Assembly: GCF_000275845.1 (NCBI RefSeq)
Contig: NW_006766889.1
Span: forward strand, 544,775 to 608,774
From: Dichomitus squalens LYAD-421 SS1
Taxonomy: Eukaryota; Basidiomycota; Agaricomycetes; Polyporales; Polyporaceae
Direction of reading: 5' to 3'
Length of the DNA stretch: 64,000 nucleotides
The position numbers were made by a program, and so were the translations under genes. Positions 37,001 through 48,123 of the stretch are shown one piece after another (the first letter of the stretch is position 1; each line of letters begins with the position of its first letter). The notes under the pieces were generated by a model, which was not told the origin of the DNA, ran no database searches, and was given only the letters and a program-made list of their open reading frames with translations.

Positions 37001-37366
37001 CAGCGTCGCGCGTCTGTTCTGGACAGAGCGCAAGATCGAGCAGGCACGTCGATGGTTTGACCGTGCCGTCGCAGCGAACGAGCAGCCGAGCGATACTTGG
37101 GGCGACATTTGGGCGTGGTGGCTCAAGTTTGAGCGTCAGCATGGCACAAAGGTTCGTCTCTCGATCTCGCTGGTTCTTAGGATGATGTGTTGCTGACAGG
37201 TGACGTTCATACTCAATAACAGGAGCAACAAGAGGAGGTCATCGAGAAGGCAGTCGCTGCAGAGCCTCGGTACGGACCGACGTGGCAGCCTATCGCCAAA
37301 GACGCTGCTAACATACACAAGAGCACAAGGGAGATCCTCGAGCTCGTGGCAGAGGCGTTGCACTAA
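34005..37366 (+). CDS. PRP6: Pre-mRNA splicing factor Prp6 / PRPF6 (U4/U6.U5 tri-snRNP)
   Basis: Eleven exons: 34005-34087, 34142-34210, 34265-34438, 34499-34751, 34808-34906, 34960-35253, 35310-35436, 35495-36375, 36430-36808, 36874-37151, 37223-37366, giving 926 aa, the usual size. Prp6 bridges U5 and U4/U6 snRNPs in the spliceosome. The PRP1 N-terminal domain is clear (residues about 10-170): [20 protein letters not shown], then [15 protein letters not shown] acidic block and a DARRRAR helix, and [12 protein letters not shown]. Residues from about 240 to the end are a long array of HAT (half-a-TPR) repeats with recurring W..A and E.A spacing, such as [34 protein letters not shown] and [12 protein letters not shown]. 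The start has a good context (CACCATGG). Introns are 50-72 nt. It contains no frame break. Confidence 0.96.
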
Positions 37367-38529
37367 GAGGAGTCATCCCTGCTATTAGCTGAGGTGGGCC
37401 GGAAGATCGGGGGTCGGGGTGCTCGGTCACCGACGGGATGGTTTGATTTGGTTTGTACGATTATCCTCGTGTATCTGATATTATGCTCGTTCATCGAGAA
37501 GTGTGCCGTCACCGTTCCCCAAGTGAACCGTGCATCGTGTCGTACGGCAGGTGATTGTCGGGACTAAGCCCACAGGTTCGATCGGTGCTACACAGCACAA
37601 GTGCTCGAGACATAGTTGGTGGGTATGCCAAGTGCTCTCATCTAAGTTAGTGGCTTCATCTCAAAGGTCCTGTCTTTACATTTTCTACGTTGTCTTCTGT
37701 GAATTTTGAGGGAGTCTGTGACTCAGGTCATCCCCTCACTGGCCCGATCACATCGACGTATCTCGCATAGAGGACTGCGGCTTCTGATTACAGCATCCGT
37801 CGATTGAGTCTCACAGCGCTCGAGCCGTTATGAGTGTGCTGATCTCTGCTCTTGCCACACTTTACATCCCTCCTCGAGGAAATCAGTGCATGGCATATGT
37901 CGGTGATACCTGAATATCTGTAATGCTATTGCGGGCCGGCGCCCAATGTCATTGTCACTGCAAGAATCCACCGCTGGCGCACTCAGATCAATCCCACCGA
38001 TGTCTCAAGTTGGATGGAAGTGTGGCTCTGTGATTGGTAGACAATTCTGGAGGTCCTGCAGCGACTGCGCAAGTATTTTTAACACACTATGCGTTCCTGG
38101 GCTGTTTCATGGGCGATCAAGACGGCTGGGAGGATTTGTGTCGTCCACAGTATCCTGAATGCCGACTATGGAATGCAGCTCGGGAAATCCACTTGTCGAA
38201 CAATCACATAACCGCCAACCTCGCGCTTATGTCCAATAAGATGAGGCCGAAAAGACGCTCTGGGCCTGTTGGTGGCCCAGAGGACCGGGTCTGATCTCTT
38301 GGCTGGTTACCAGAAGTCGGTACCGCCCCTCCCGATATGTGATCTCTTATGTAGGCCTCATTGCCTGGCTCATATATATACAGCCTCGCTGCGGTCTGGA
38401 CGTGCTCTCTGTGCTCTCCCTGTCGCACTCTGGTCGAAGGAAGGCCACACGGTCTGGGATCCGCCTTTTCTCGCTTTCTGGTATACTTTGTTTCTTCTTC
38501 TCTGCGCAGGTCGCCCGCTACTTGTCTTC
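37367..38529. other. Intergenic, 3' flank of Prp6 and promoter of the aspartic protease
   Basis: About 1.16 kb without a supported gene. Contains the TATA element at 38,371. A GGTTCGATC string at 37,576-37,584 was examined as a tRNA T-loop and rejected. Confidence 0.5.
38371..38380 (+). promoter_or_regulatory. TATA element of the aspartic protease gene
   Basis: CATATATATA, about 150 bp before the ATG at 38,530; followed by a pyrimidine-rich leader (TTTCTTCTTCTC) typical of highly expressed fungal genes. Confidence 0.4.
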
Positions 38530-40694
38530 ATGATGTCCACGTCTAGCCGGTGCTCCTCGCTCTCTCTCGCGCTCCTCGTTCTTTCCTTGGTCCAGCTCGC
38601 TTTGGCCGTCCCTCTCCCTGCTTCCGCTCCGGCGCCTATCCTGAAGAGCAGCAAGTCCTCGACGTCCACCAAGCCTAAGAAGGGCGGAATCGTGCTCCCG
38701 TTCGGACGCCAACGTAGAGAGGTCAAAAGACAGGACCAGAACGGAGATGTACTCGGTGGGGAAGTCGGTCTCGGTGACAATTCAGACCTGTAAGTCACAA
38801 GCGTACGACGTCTGTCGACGCCCGAGACCGATGCATGTCTAGTTTCTACACCGTTGCCGTGACAGTCGGTGACTCCACTACTGCTGTCAACCTCGGTCAG
38901 TACTATTCATATCCTCCAAGCAGGTGAAAGGCCAGGAGGACGCATGTCTGACATGTGCGCACCCGCAGACACCGGATCGAGCGACCTATGGGTCATGTCT
39001 AGTGCTTGCAAGACCACCCAATGCCAGCGTTCTACCGCGCAACCTTACGATCAAAAGACATTCAAGTCCTTAGGCAACACCGTTCAGCTGCAGTATGGCG
39101 ACTCCACCAGTGGCACGCACGCGTCCGGACCCGTTGGTACCGACACCGTCACGCTCGCTGCGTTGACCATGCAAAACCAGCCGCTGGCTGCAATCGACGA
39201 CACTGACAACTCTGCCGTCTCGAACGGGGGCGCTGGTATCCTCGGCCTCGGCTTCCCTGCTCAAAGGTAGCGATCCCAGTTGTTTCGTTGTCCATTCGTG
39301 TCTGACGTGCGGTCAGCTTCGTGCAAGCTTCTGCAATCAACGCGGTAGTACGTACCTAGAACTCACTGGGATCACATCTGGTGCTCATCTGTACCCATCT
39401 CCCCTAGTTCCACAACCCTTCCGGTACCGACACGTTCATCTCTCAGGTCGCCACGTATGGGCCGATTGTGTCGCGTCTGATCGAGGCGGACATGATTGAT
39501 GATCCCTTGTTCTCGGTATGTTGTAATGATCTGTAGCCCAGGATAATATGCGCTCATACCTCCTTTCAAGATCACCCTTCAGCGAGACACGATCGATGTT
39601 TCCGGCCAGGGCCAGATCACCATTGGACAGCTCCCGGATGGCATCGACGAGTCCAACATCACATGGGTCCCAGTGCGCCTCTATGCCGCTTCCGAAGGTG
39701 GTCTTACTCCGCCGACGTTCGCTCCCAACGAGGTTTACCCCTTGTGCGTCCAGCTGCAGTCTGTTATGTCATTTTGTACTAAGTCAGCCCTCCTACAGGC
39801 GATGGGAGGTGCCGATCGACGCTGTGTTCCTCGATGGCCAGAAGCTGGCAAGCTCGACTCAGGCCGGGGCCGGCCTCAACACGTCCGAAGTGTCTGCCCT
39901 CATTGATACTGGTAACTCTCTCATCCGGGGTCCCCAAGACGTAGTCAACAACATCATGTCCACCGTCTCCCCCGCGTTCGCCGCGAACAGCAACGCTCAA
40001 CCGACCCTCCCGTGCGACCAGCCGCACACGCTCGCGTTCCAGATCGGGGGCAAGCTGTTCCCCGTCGACCCGCGCGACTTCACGTCGCAGAACAAGAAGG
40101 GCGACGCGACGAACTGCATCGCAAACAATGTCGTCGGCACGGACGCGCCCTCCACCGGTGCGCTCTTCAGCTGGAGCCTCGGCGACCCGTTCTTGAAGAG
40201 CAACATGGTCATCTTCTACTACGGCAACCTGACGCACCCGTCTGTCGACCCCCCGCGCGTCGGGTTCATCTCGCTCGTGCCGGACAACGCCGACCAGCTG
40301 TTCACCCAGGCGGTCAACGATGCACAGAAGGATGGTTCCTTCGAGTGTAAGCATCGCATGCCTCTTGTGCTCCACTTCACTAAGCTGAATATCGCGTTCT
40401 CCAGCCAAGGCGGATGTGGCACCCACTGCGAGCACTCTGATCACCGAGGGCGCCTCCTCGACGTCCAGCGCGAGTCAAACCAGCATTGCGAACGGCGCGG
40501 CTTCGACGCCTGCATCAAACCCCTCTTCTCAACCCATCACCACGATCACCTCGACTGCCTCCACCGCGACGTCGACGCGGTCGTCGGACTCGAAGAACTC
40601 GGCCGCAGCGTCGCTCCGCGTCCCAAGCGGTGGTGCGTGGCCGTCGGTGGTGTTCGTCACGCTCTCTCTGTTATCTTCGCTTTGCATTCTGTGA
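38530..40694 (+). CDS. Secreted/GPI-type aspartic protease (peptidase A1, pepsin fold)
   Basis: Eight exons: 38530-38789, 38843-38895, 38969-39266, 39317-39347, 39408-39515, 39571-39743, 39799-40346, 40405-40694; 586 aa. The N terminus is a signal peptide (hydrophobic LALLVLSLVQLALA, about residues 12-25) followed by a basic propeptide with RR and KR processing sites near residues 65-72. Both catalytic motifs are intact: DTGSSDLW with Asp105 and DTGNS with Asp344; the first is split by an intron after the G of the Asp codon. The flap Tyr lies in LQYGDSTSG. After the protease domain comes a Ser/Thr-rich stalk (about residues 490-565) and a hydrophobic C terminus (VVFVTLSLLSSLCIL), the layout of a GPI-anchored yapsin-like or cell-surface protease. 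Two ATGs are adjacent; I start at the first. Exon 4 is only 31 nt. The substrate cannot be told. Confidence 0.94.
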
Positions 40695-41420
40695 ATGGCT
40701 TTCCTTTGAGTTATTATTGGTTTGGCTTGTGTTTGGTTGTGAGATCCGGGACTTTCATACATTCATTGCTATTGCTCACGCGCACGCGCACACTGCTCCA
40801 CACCCGCACGCACTCGCTCCGTACACCGCATAGTACGCTGCTGCATATCAATCCCGTACGCATACGTATTCCCGGACACTCATGGACACTGTGCTGCATA
40901 CTGCTGCTATTTGTACTGCATACCTTTAGTGGGAAAAGGCGTCCTTGATCCTAATATTCTGCGCAAGTTGGCTTTGCGTGTCGTGCCGACACGGTTTGAT
41001 CCCAGCGGTAATTCTTGGTTGAGAAACCATCCGAACCCATCTCACAGGAGAGTCGACGCTTGAGTGAGCCCTGCTACATCAATTCCGCCGTCGTGAATAA
41101 GCATGGTTGTCTCTGGATAGTTCTATTACTCCTAGGCCTCGACGTCAACTTCCTCGAATTCGAACTTCAGCTTGTTCAATCCCGGCCGCGGCTTGACGAG
41201 ACGTGACGGAGCTCCATCTGTCACGGCTACTGATACGTGCGTCACGATTAATGCCAGACGCGTCGCGTTCAACTTGAAGTCGGTTGTACGTGTTTAAACT
41301 TTATGCTTCTTACCACCAGAAGATAAGGGCAGTGGCGAGGACCTACGAGGCTGCGATTCTACCCGCGAGGTCCTGCACTTAGCTGACGTCGCCTGGACTC
41401 ATAACGCCAAGCTCACAGTC
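40695..41420. other. Intergenic with a coding-like fragment
   Basis: 3' flank of the protease (C/A-rich, with repeated CGCACGC) and 5' flank of the F-box gene. It contains the minus-strand fragment described separately at 41,132-41,285. Confidence 0.5.
41132..41285 (-). other. Possible orphan C-terminal coding fragment
   Basis: The minus strand reads about 50 codons that look like a genuine C terminus: DFKLNATRLALIV followed by SRLVKPRPGLNK and ending LKFEFEEVDVEA then TAG at 41,132-41,134. Upstream in the same frame a TAA appears within about 25 nt and I found no acceptor site, so it is not attached to a gene. I do not recognise the family. It could be the last exon of a lost gene or chance. 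Confidence 0.3.
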
Positions 41421-43257
41421 ATGACGACGGGCGTGCCTATGGGCCACCAAAGTTTCTACCGTAATGAGGACTACGACTCGCAGACGAGTCAAACACATCG
41501 TGCGCTGCGCGTCCTCGAGGTTTTCATGCGTGTTTGCGAATATGCAGACGAACGGACACTGGCTCGCCTTGCGCGCACGTGCAGGCACTTCTGCGAACCG
41601 GCGACTCAGGAACTCTGGCGGGTACTACCGAACTTGACTCCTCTCGTCAGGTGTTTTCCGCGCGACTCCTGGACAATCGAGGGGAGTAGTATAGTATGTG
41701 CGTCATCACTCTCTTTCCGGCGTCCACTGACCTAGCCTTCTCTTACCATAGCGATTCACTCGGGCCTTGCTCCCGGCGGACTGGCTCACGTTTTACAAGT
41801 ACGCATGGCTGGTGCGCAGGCTAGGGTACACCAACGCTTCGCGAGCACTGACGCTCTCAACGTCGGACAACGTGCTACAAACACTCTGCGCATACAGGCC
41901 TATGCTTGTGTTGCTCCCGAATATCCGAATTCTTTCTTGGTTCGGTCTCAAGCTCGCAAATCGATGGTTGCCGCCGTTGCTATCGCTGCTGGGAGACAAA
42001 CTAACCAGAGTCTCCCTCTGCATCTTGCCTGTTCGCAACCAGACAGATGGCCAGATTGTATTGCGAGACGCGTTTGCACTCCTGAAGGCCAAGGGCCTGC
42101 CGCTGACATCGCTCGACGTCGATCTGATTCACGACCGCCACAACATCCACCCTACGACGTCGGCGGCGTTATCCACACTTGCAACCTCACTGTCTCACTT
42201 GGTGTCCTTCGAATGCTCCGACATTCCACTTACCCCGAATGCAATCGAGTACCTCCTTGATCTTGGTACGCTTGAACGCCTTCACGTGCGCCTCCCCGAG
42301 AGTACTCTTTGGCCGACCCCGACTGTCGGCGCTGGACGCTCCTCACCAATTTGCTCCTTGAAGATCATTATGCTCTTCTGCACGCCTTCCGCCTACAACT
42401 CGTTCACTCGCGCCGTTAGACTCCCAAGTCTCCGAAGGCTTGTCATGTTCAATGACGGCGTCCCCCGCGCCGAAGACTTCCCTGAATTCTTCAAATCCAT
42501 TCGTCGACAGTGCGACCCAGCCATGCTCGTCGATATCGCTATCAGTACACACGACGAATGCAGTTTGGCCCAGGCTTCCCGTAGCGACGCCGTCATTCAC
42601 TCTTCAGATCTTCACCCGCTCTTCGACTTCGAACACCTGACTGCCTTCCACCTCGACATGCAGTGCAGACACGATCTCGACGACCAGCTCTTCCTCGACA
42701 TGGCCAAAGCGTGGCCTGAGCTCAAACAACTCGACGTCGCCATCTCGGAATACTCCGCCTACGACCAGATGCCTTCTCTCAAAGCCCTCACGAGCCTTGC
42801 CCTGCACTGCTCCCACCTAGAGACGCTGGGCGTGCACTTCGACGCCGCGTCCTGGCACTCGGACAGCGACTGGGAACCGTCGGACGTGCCCCCGGAGCGC
42901 TTCTTCGGCGAGCTTGCGCACAGATCGAGCGGGTCGCGTGTGTACTCCCTCAACGTCGGTATGTCTCCCGTCGAGGGCGGGCATCATGTCGCGCTCTTTC
43001 TGGCGCGTACGTTTCCGCAGCTCTGCGAGTTGCATACGGTGTTCGAGCCGACTTTTCCCGACGACGATGAGGACCCGCGGAGGGAGGTTATCCGGAAGCG
43101 GTGGGAGGAGGTAGCCCGGTACGTTCCGCTGTTCGCCTGCATAAGGCAGGACGAGCGGCGGAGGTTAGAAGACGAAGACGACGAGGACGACGAGGACGAT
43201 GGGGAAGGCGCCGACGACGCCGATAGCGCCATAGATGAAGACGACGAGGAAGCGTAA
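41421..43257 (+). CDS. F-box domain protein, Agaricomycete type
   Basis: Exons 41421-41693 and 41752-43257 encode 592 aa. An F-box-like motif occupies about residues 25-72 (ALRVLEVFMRVCEYAD, then LARLARTCRHFCEPATQELW), with the usual Leu/Pro pattern that binds Skp1 in SCF ubiquitin ligases. The rest is a leucine-rich-like region with repeated L..L.L segments (for example LPNIRILSWFGLKL and LTSLALHCSHLETLGVHF), which in this large fungal family presumably recognises substrates. The C terminus is a strongly acidic run of Glu and Asp (last about 35 residues), unusual but seen in some members. The first ATG after an in-frame stop was chosen. No substrate can be inferred. Confidence 0.85.
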
Positions 43258-43582
43258 GGGATTTGTGCCTGCATGAAAGTCACAGTACCTGGAGGGTAGG
43301 CTGATCCTGCCGACCATGCTGCTTCTCAGATGACGGCTCTGTCAGTCGCCTTCGGATGAAATAAAGTTGAAGTCCTGTGCTCTCTATACGTTGGCACGGC
43401 AGCTGCTGCACCCTAACAAGAATCCCGCGATCTCTAATATATCATTTGTACATCACAACATAATGTCTACAGAAGTAAGGTAGAAGCGTAAGTCGCAGTA
43501 CCTCGCCGCCGACCTGACGGATCCAGCGCTGCTTGGCAGGCTGAGTAGACGTGTCCAGTTGGGGCAGCCATTGACCGGACAC
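43258..43582. other. Convergent intergenic region
   Basis: 325 bp between the stop codons of the F-box gene and the glutathione transferase gene. An AATAAA-like ATAAAG lies at about 43,360 on the plus strand. Nothing else seen. Confidence 0.5.
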
Positions 43583-44445
43583 TCATAGCTGCAGCTTGAG
43601 TTCCTCGCCAGCGTCGACTGCTCCGTACTTCTCGAATGCAGCCAAGAGCCTCTTCCAGCGACCGCCATCCCATGCAGCTATATCTTTCCACTCTTGGCTG
43701 TCCTCCCCAAGGCCCTTCCTGAAGCAGCCAAAGAAGGCGGTCACGATAACGTCGGCATACGTTACGCCGGCATTATCCCCCAAGACGAAGGTCTTGTCCT
43801 TGTTCCCATCGGCCTCGTACCATGCGGCGACTTTGCTCGCATCGTTTCGCACTTTGGCCCAGTGATTTGCGCGTTTCTCTGATCCCAGAGGGGCAAGATC
43901 CTCCATTGTGGTACCAAATGTCGCCTCGCGCGCCCGGCGGAAGTAAGACTGGCTGCGAGGCGGAAGAATGTCGAACACGGCGAGGTTCATGACTGGGACG
44001 AGGTCGGGGCGGTGAAAAGCTCCCCAGAACGCGTCTTCAAAAGCAGCAGTGAAGACGTCCAACTCCGCAGGAATGAGCTTGTGGGTGTCTGGGTACGTCT
44101 TGTCCAGGTAACGTGCGATCTTCCCGGAGTCGGAGACGGCTGTCTTCGTATTGGGGTCGTAGATCATCGGAAGCGTATACAGAGGAGCACCGTCGGCGCC
44201 TGTGCCGGTGGGGGCGGCGCCGATCTGCTTTGAAAGAGGAGCGATGTCTGGGTACTCGACCCAGACTGTCTTGTAGGGAATGCCTTTGATGTTCAACGAA
44301 TACCTGTGCATGTCAGTGTGATTCGATGAGACATCACAATTAGCTCCGAGACCATCGACACTCACCTCGTCCTCAAGGTGAAGGGCGACCACGTTCCTAT
44401 ATTCTCTATGCTGGGAAGGTCGTAGAAAATGATCGGCTCGGACAT
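43583..44445 (-). CDS. Glutathione S-transferase, fungal FuA (etherase-like) class
   Basis: Minus-strand exons 44366-44445 and 43583-44303 encode 266 aa. The N-terminal thioredoxin-like domain shows FYDLPS, TWSPFTLRTRY (active-site Ser region, about residues 18-28), IPYKTVWVEYPDI and the glutathione-binding SDSGKIARYLDKTYP (about residues 84-98); the C-terminal helical domain has the ADVIVTAFFGCFRKG helix and RLLAAFEKYGAVD near its end. These are hallmarks of the Agaricomycete GSTFuA class, related to bacterial LigE/F beta-etherases and linked to handling of wood-derived aromatic compounds and stress. A degenerate copy lies 0.9 kb upstream in the same orientation (45,355-46,020). A TATATA-containing element lies about 180 bp upstream of the ATG (minus strand, 44,621-44,630). 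Confidence 0.94.
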
Positions 44446-44595
44446 TTCGCCTTGGAATTCGGGTGCTTGAGACTATACGGCCTCACTATGTGAAGGTTGT
44501 ATAATTCAGTACTGACACAGGGTTCCAGCACAGCGACGGCAATGCAAACCGGCGTATATGGCTAAACTACTCACCTTTGGATGGCGAGTATCCTA

Positions 44596-44660
44596 AGGGG
44601 GATCCGGCCATGACGACTCGCTTATATAGTCTCCTTTCCCCCCTTTACGTGATGCCTTGA
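44596..44660 (+). repeat. Short dispersed element, copy B
   Basis: Matches 26,301-26,358 at both ends (AGGGGGATC-GGCCATGA and CCTTTCCCCCC followed by TACGTGATGCCT). It overlaps the putative TATA element of the glutathione transferase gene, so it may be part of that promoter or an element inserted there. Confidence 0.45.
44621..44630 (-). promoter_or_regulatory. Putative TATA element of the glutathione transferase gene
   Basis: ACTATATAAG on the minus strand, about 180 bp before the ATG at 44,445, inside element copy B. Confidence 0.3.
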
Positions 44661-45354
44661 CACCTGACTGAGAGCCGTCTCCGGAGTCGCCTGCGCTTAC
44701 TGAGCTGCGCCTCCTCCCCACATGGATGGGCTTCCCGCGCCGGCAGTGCCCGCCTCCCACCTTGTCCGCCTACTGCTCTCCCCTTCCGGTCGCTATTGCG
44801 TCGCCTGCCATAAAATGTCTGTGTACTACATACTATTCGCTTTCGTCTCTGCCTCTTCCGGGAGATCATAGTGTGTCGTGCTCGCTTCCATCCCCGCCGA
44901 ACATCGACCCGCTGCGGTGCTGACCAAGGTATGACTAAGTTATCTAGTACAGTCATCAACCGCACCTCGAGACAGTGATTTACTGTTAAGTTGCCATCGC
45001 TGATTTGCTCCCTACCTTTGCAGTCCAAATCAACGAATACAGTCATATCAACTATTCAAGTAAACATCAAATACCAATCGTTGTGGTAAGCCGACCATAC
45101 GTCGAAGCAGGAGGATAGAGAGGAAGAGTAATCAAAGGTGGTGCAATGTCCCGGGTACAGGTCAATGACTTGCCAAAGCTCGGACTTGGAGCATCGATTG
45201 ACGATCCTTCGTACTCTTGGGAACGCTGCTCCAGCATTGGTTCGTTATCACGATTTCAGATCTACATGTATGAGATCTTTGCTTCTAGATCTATAGAAAG
45301 CCGATGCAGGCAAGGGTTTCACCGCTGATTATGACAGATACATCCAACCCTTCC
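44661..45354. other. Intergenic between the GST gene and its relic
   Basis: No gene recognised. The open frames are short and lack motifs. Confidence 0.45.
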
Positions 45355-46020
45355 ACACAGCCTCGACAAAATCCCTCGCCAGCGTCGCTGCTCCATATCT
45401 ATCGAACGCAGCCAGGAGCTTTTCCTAGCGACCGCCATCCCCCAAAATCATATCCCTGTACTTCTTGCTATCCTTGGCCAGACACTTCTTGAACAACATG
45501 AGCATGCTCACCATTATGATGTCGGTCTACATTGTGCCGGTATCGCCCATTGGGACGGAGACCTTGTCCTTGTTATCGTCGGCCTCGGGCGATGCAATGA
45601 CTTTGTTCGCATCCTTCTGCAGCTTGGCCCAGAGTTTGGGCGCGTTCTCCACCTTCGGTCCCTGCAGGGGCAAGTTCCGGCCGTGGTTGACGACATGACC
45701 ACAGACTGGGACACGGCGTGCAGCGCGTCCGGATGAGCAATGAAGTGTGGAGGTTGGAAGTGTGTACGAAATTGAGTCGTCGGAGAGCTTAGCGGCAGTC
45801 GGGGCGCCCGGTTGCTGGCGAGACTCTCGGTGTCTGGATACTTGACCCAAACGATCCTGCACGGTATACCCTGGTAAATTAATCACTATGAGGGAATGTA
45901 AGGCGTGTAATCAGGAACTCTGTAAGGGGCCCTTTCCACGTCTACGGTAAAAAGGCCTTGCCGTTCTCTAGGGCGACGCTAGCGGGGAGGTCGTAGAAGA
46001 CAATAGGTGCCGATATGACG
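45355..46020 (-). pseudogene. Glutathione S-transferase relic (FuA class), tandem copy
   Basis: On the minus strand, in the order of the intact neighbour, one can read IVFYDLPA (about 46,000-45,980), QGIPCRIVWVKYPDTESLA (about 45,875-45,815), an HPDALHAV remnant, LWAKLQKDANKV with ADDNKDK (about 45,640-45,565), DIIMVSMLMLFKKCLAKDS (about 45,520-45,465), and DMILGDGGR, a stop, then EKLLAAFDRYGA (about 45,455-45,390). The TAG at 45,425-45,427 replaces a conserved Trp codon. The blocks fall in different frames, the first exon is interrupted by a stop, and roughly 200 nt of the region between the glutathione-binding motif and the helical domain is missing or unreadable. It is a dead duplicate of the gene at 43,583-44,445. 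Confidence 0.85.
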
Positions 46021-46468
46021 CGCTGCGTGGAGTAATGGTGTATGTCCAGTGAAATTATTCCTACTGTGTTCACATTTCTCCATTGACTCGTAGTAGTGAC
46101 TTGTTGAGATCGCGTTCTGGATTGTGACGACGACGGCCATAATTTGCATATTCATCGAAGCGTTACCTGACTTTGTTGAAGCGCGGGACAAGATGACTGA
46201 AGACGATCAGGACGTTCTTGCATCAAGAAGTAGCGCAATGACGGCTGGGATCTGTGACAGGTGGCACGACCGATTCGTTGCCTCCCGGATAGTATCTTGA
46301 AACTTTTCATTCTCGTCAGCACATTTTGACCTTATTAGAGTACGTTCCATCATATACTAGGCCGAAAGCATAGAGCATCCGAGAGCACAGTCCATGCAGG
46401 TCCCTCCATTACGCCCCTCCACCCTCAAGCGATACCACCCAGCAGAGATCAAGATCATCCCTATGATC
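46021..46468. other. Intergenic, 3' flank of Erg24
   Basis: No coding or RNA feature recognised. Confidence 0.5.
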
Positions 46469-48102
46469 TCAGTACACGTAGGGGATGATACGCCAAGGAA
46501 CGAGTTTCTTATACTTCGTCCAGTCCTTGCCATACCTGGATGCGATCGATTAGGACATTCAAGTAGCGATACAGTAGCAGCAAGGCTCACTTTTTCAGGC
46601 ATGCTTCGTCGTCACGTCTCTCACGATGCATAAGAAGAACGGCAAAGTAGATCACATAGAAGTATGTGATGGGCGTCTTGAAGCCGGTCGGGAGAGACCA
46701 AGCAAACGCCATGAGGAGGTCACCCCTGCAACGCATATACGTCAACGATGTTCGACAAGAAGCGAATCTTACTGAACGCACATGTAGTTCGGGTGGCGTG
46801 AGCGGCCCCACCAGCCCGAAGTAAGAAGCTTCGTGCCACGCTCGGTGGTCATGTACTGAAGGTCTAGTGACATTGATGAGATCACGTGATCGCTCCGTCG
46901 ACGCGTCGACACTTACTCTTGGGGTTGCGACCATTGCGGAAATCATTCTTCTCGCCGTTCGCGACTCGGAAGATATAGTAACCAGCCAGATTCACAGCGA
47001 TGATAATGGCGGTGTAGATGGGTCCGAGTTCAACCTGGTTGAAGACCAAGTAGCGGGCCTGAAGGGAATAAACGAACGGCACCCAGGCAAGATCACCAAC
47101 GGCGAGCATGAAGCCAAAACCATCCGTAGTGATGTCCATGGTGGTGAAGATAGCCGGCTGATTCTCCATGTCAACCGAGCGCACTGATACGAGAGCGATG
47201 GAGAACGCACTTCGTTGTAGAGAGCATCAACGACATACCACGACTGGAACGCAAGCACTAGCCACATCGAGTCGGTGACCTTGTTGAAGCCTCCGCGGCG
47301 CATGGCCTGTTCGCAGACCATGCCGATGTCAATGAGCATCCAGAGTATGAGACCAGGACGAAGTTCGTTGAATGACTTCAAGTCGAAAGAACCGATGGAT
47401 GGGTTGAGCTCGCGACCGATGTAAAACTACAGGCAAGAAGAAATCAGCGATGCGATTAAAGAAGCAGCGAAGTGCGGCGTACGTCGTAAATAGGGTTGCC
47501 GCTGTTTCCGCCGAGCGCGAGGAGAGCCCCTTTACGGAACGACAGCGCATAAACAAGGAGGCCTTGAAAGACCGACATGGCAATGGACGCAGTGACAAGG
47601 CCGACCCAATGCTCATATATGAAGGTGAAGGGCTGGGGGCCCTCGCGGTACAGAGTGCCGGCCGTGAGACCAAGAGCGAGGAGCATGGTCGAGAATGCTA
47701 GAGAGGAGTTAATGAACAAGTCCGCACGTGAGAGAAGGCGAGCTGCGTACCGTTGATCTTGTACTTCTTTCTCTGCCCGTTGCGTATCTCAGTGCCCACG
47801 ATCCAGTCTCCTGGAAGGATAAACCAAGCGACAACAGTGAAAGCGTACCAGGCGAGGTAAGCGAGGAATGCTTGAGTGTCCCAGAGGCCTTTCCAAAAGT
47901 CAACGGTAGAGAGCGAGTTGAGGATGATGTCGACGTCGATGGGCGGGGGGCAACCACCGGTCTCTTCGGAGCAGCCGTAGTAGAGCATGTAGGTCATAGC
48001 AGGGACACCAATGGTGATGGCGAGCGCGCCCGGCGGACCCAGAAACTCGTAGTGGGTGGTGCGTGGATTGAGATCCGTCGCATCCTTAGAAGGCGAGGCC
48101 AT
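46469..48102 (-). CDS. ERG24: Delta(14)-sterol reductase Erg24
   Basis: Seven minus-strand exons: 47751-48102, 47483-47697, 47211-47426, 46917-47163, 46782-46863, 46591-46725, 46469-46535; 437 aa, the normal length. The enzyme reduces the C14-C15 double bond left after lanosterol 14-demethylation, using NADPH, in the ER; it is the morpholine fungicide target. Motifs: YEFLGPPGA near the N terminus, [20 protein letters not shown] (about residues 190-209), the ERG4/ERG24 signature region with [20 protein letters not shown], and the C-terminal [22 protein letters not shown] block typical of the family. Multiple hydrophobic segments are present. Two introns needed care: the intron 3 acceptor is the AG before AATCAG (47 nt intron), and intron 4 ends at CACTAG so that [13 protein letters not shown] is formed. 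The frame is open upstream of 48,102 but has no ATG. Confidence 0.95.
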
Positions 48103-48105
48103 GGC

Positions 48106-48123
48106 GGTCGTGGTCGTGGTCGT
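48106..48123. repeat. Hexanucleotide repeat (GGTCGT)3 in the Erg24 leader
   Basis: Three perfect copies on the plus strand, ACGACC repeats in the sense strand of the Erg24 transcript, four bases upstream of its ATG. Likely an unstructured, CA-rich leader. Confidence 0.6.

Noticed and set aside
37510..37600. tRNA gene suggested by GGTTCGATC
   Set aside because: The T-arm pairs only partly (4 of 5), and neither an acceptor stem nor a D-arm can be built.
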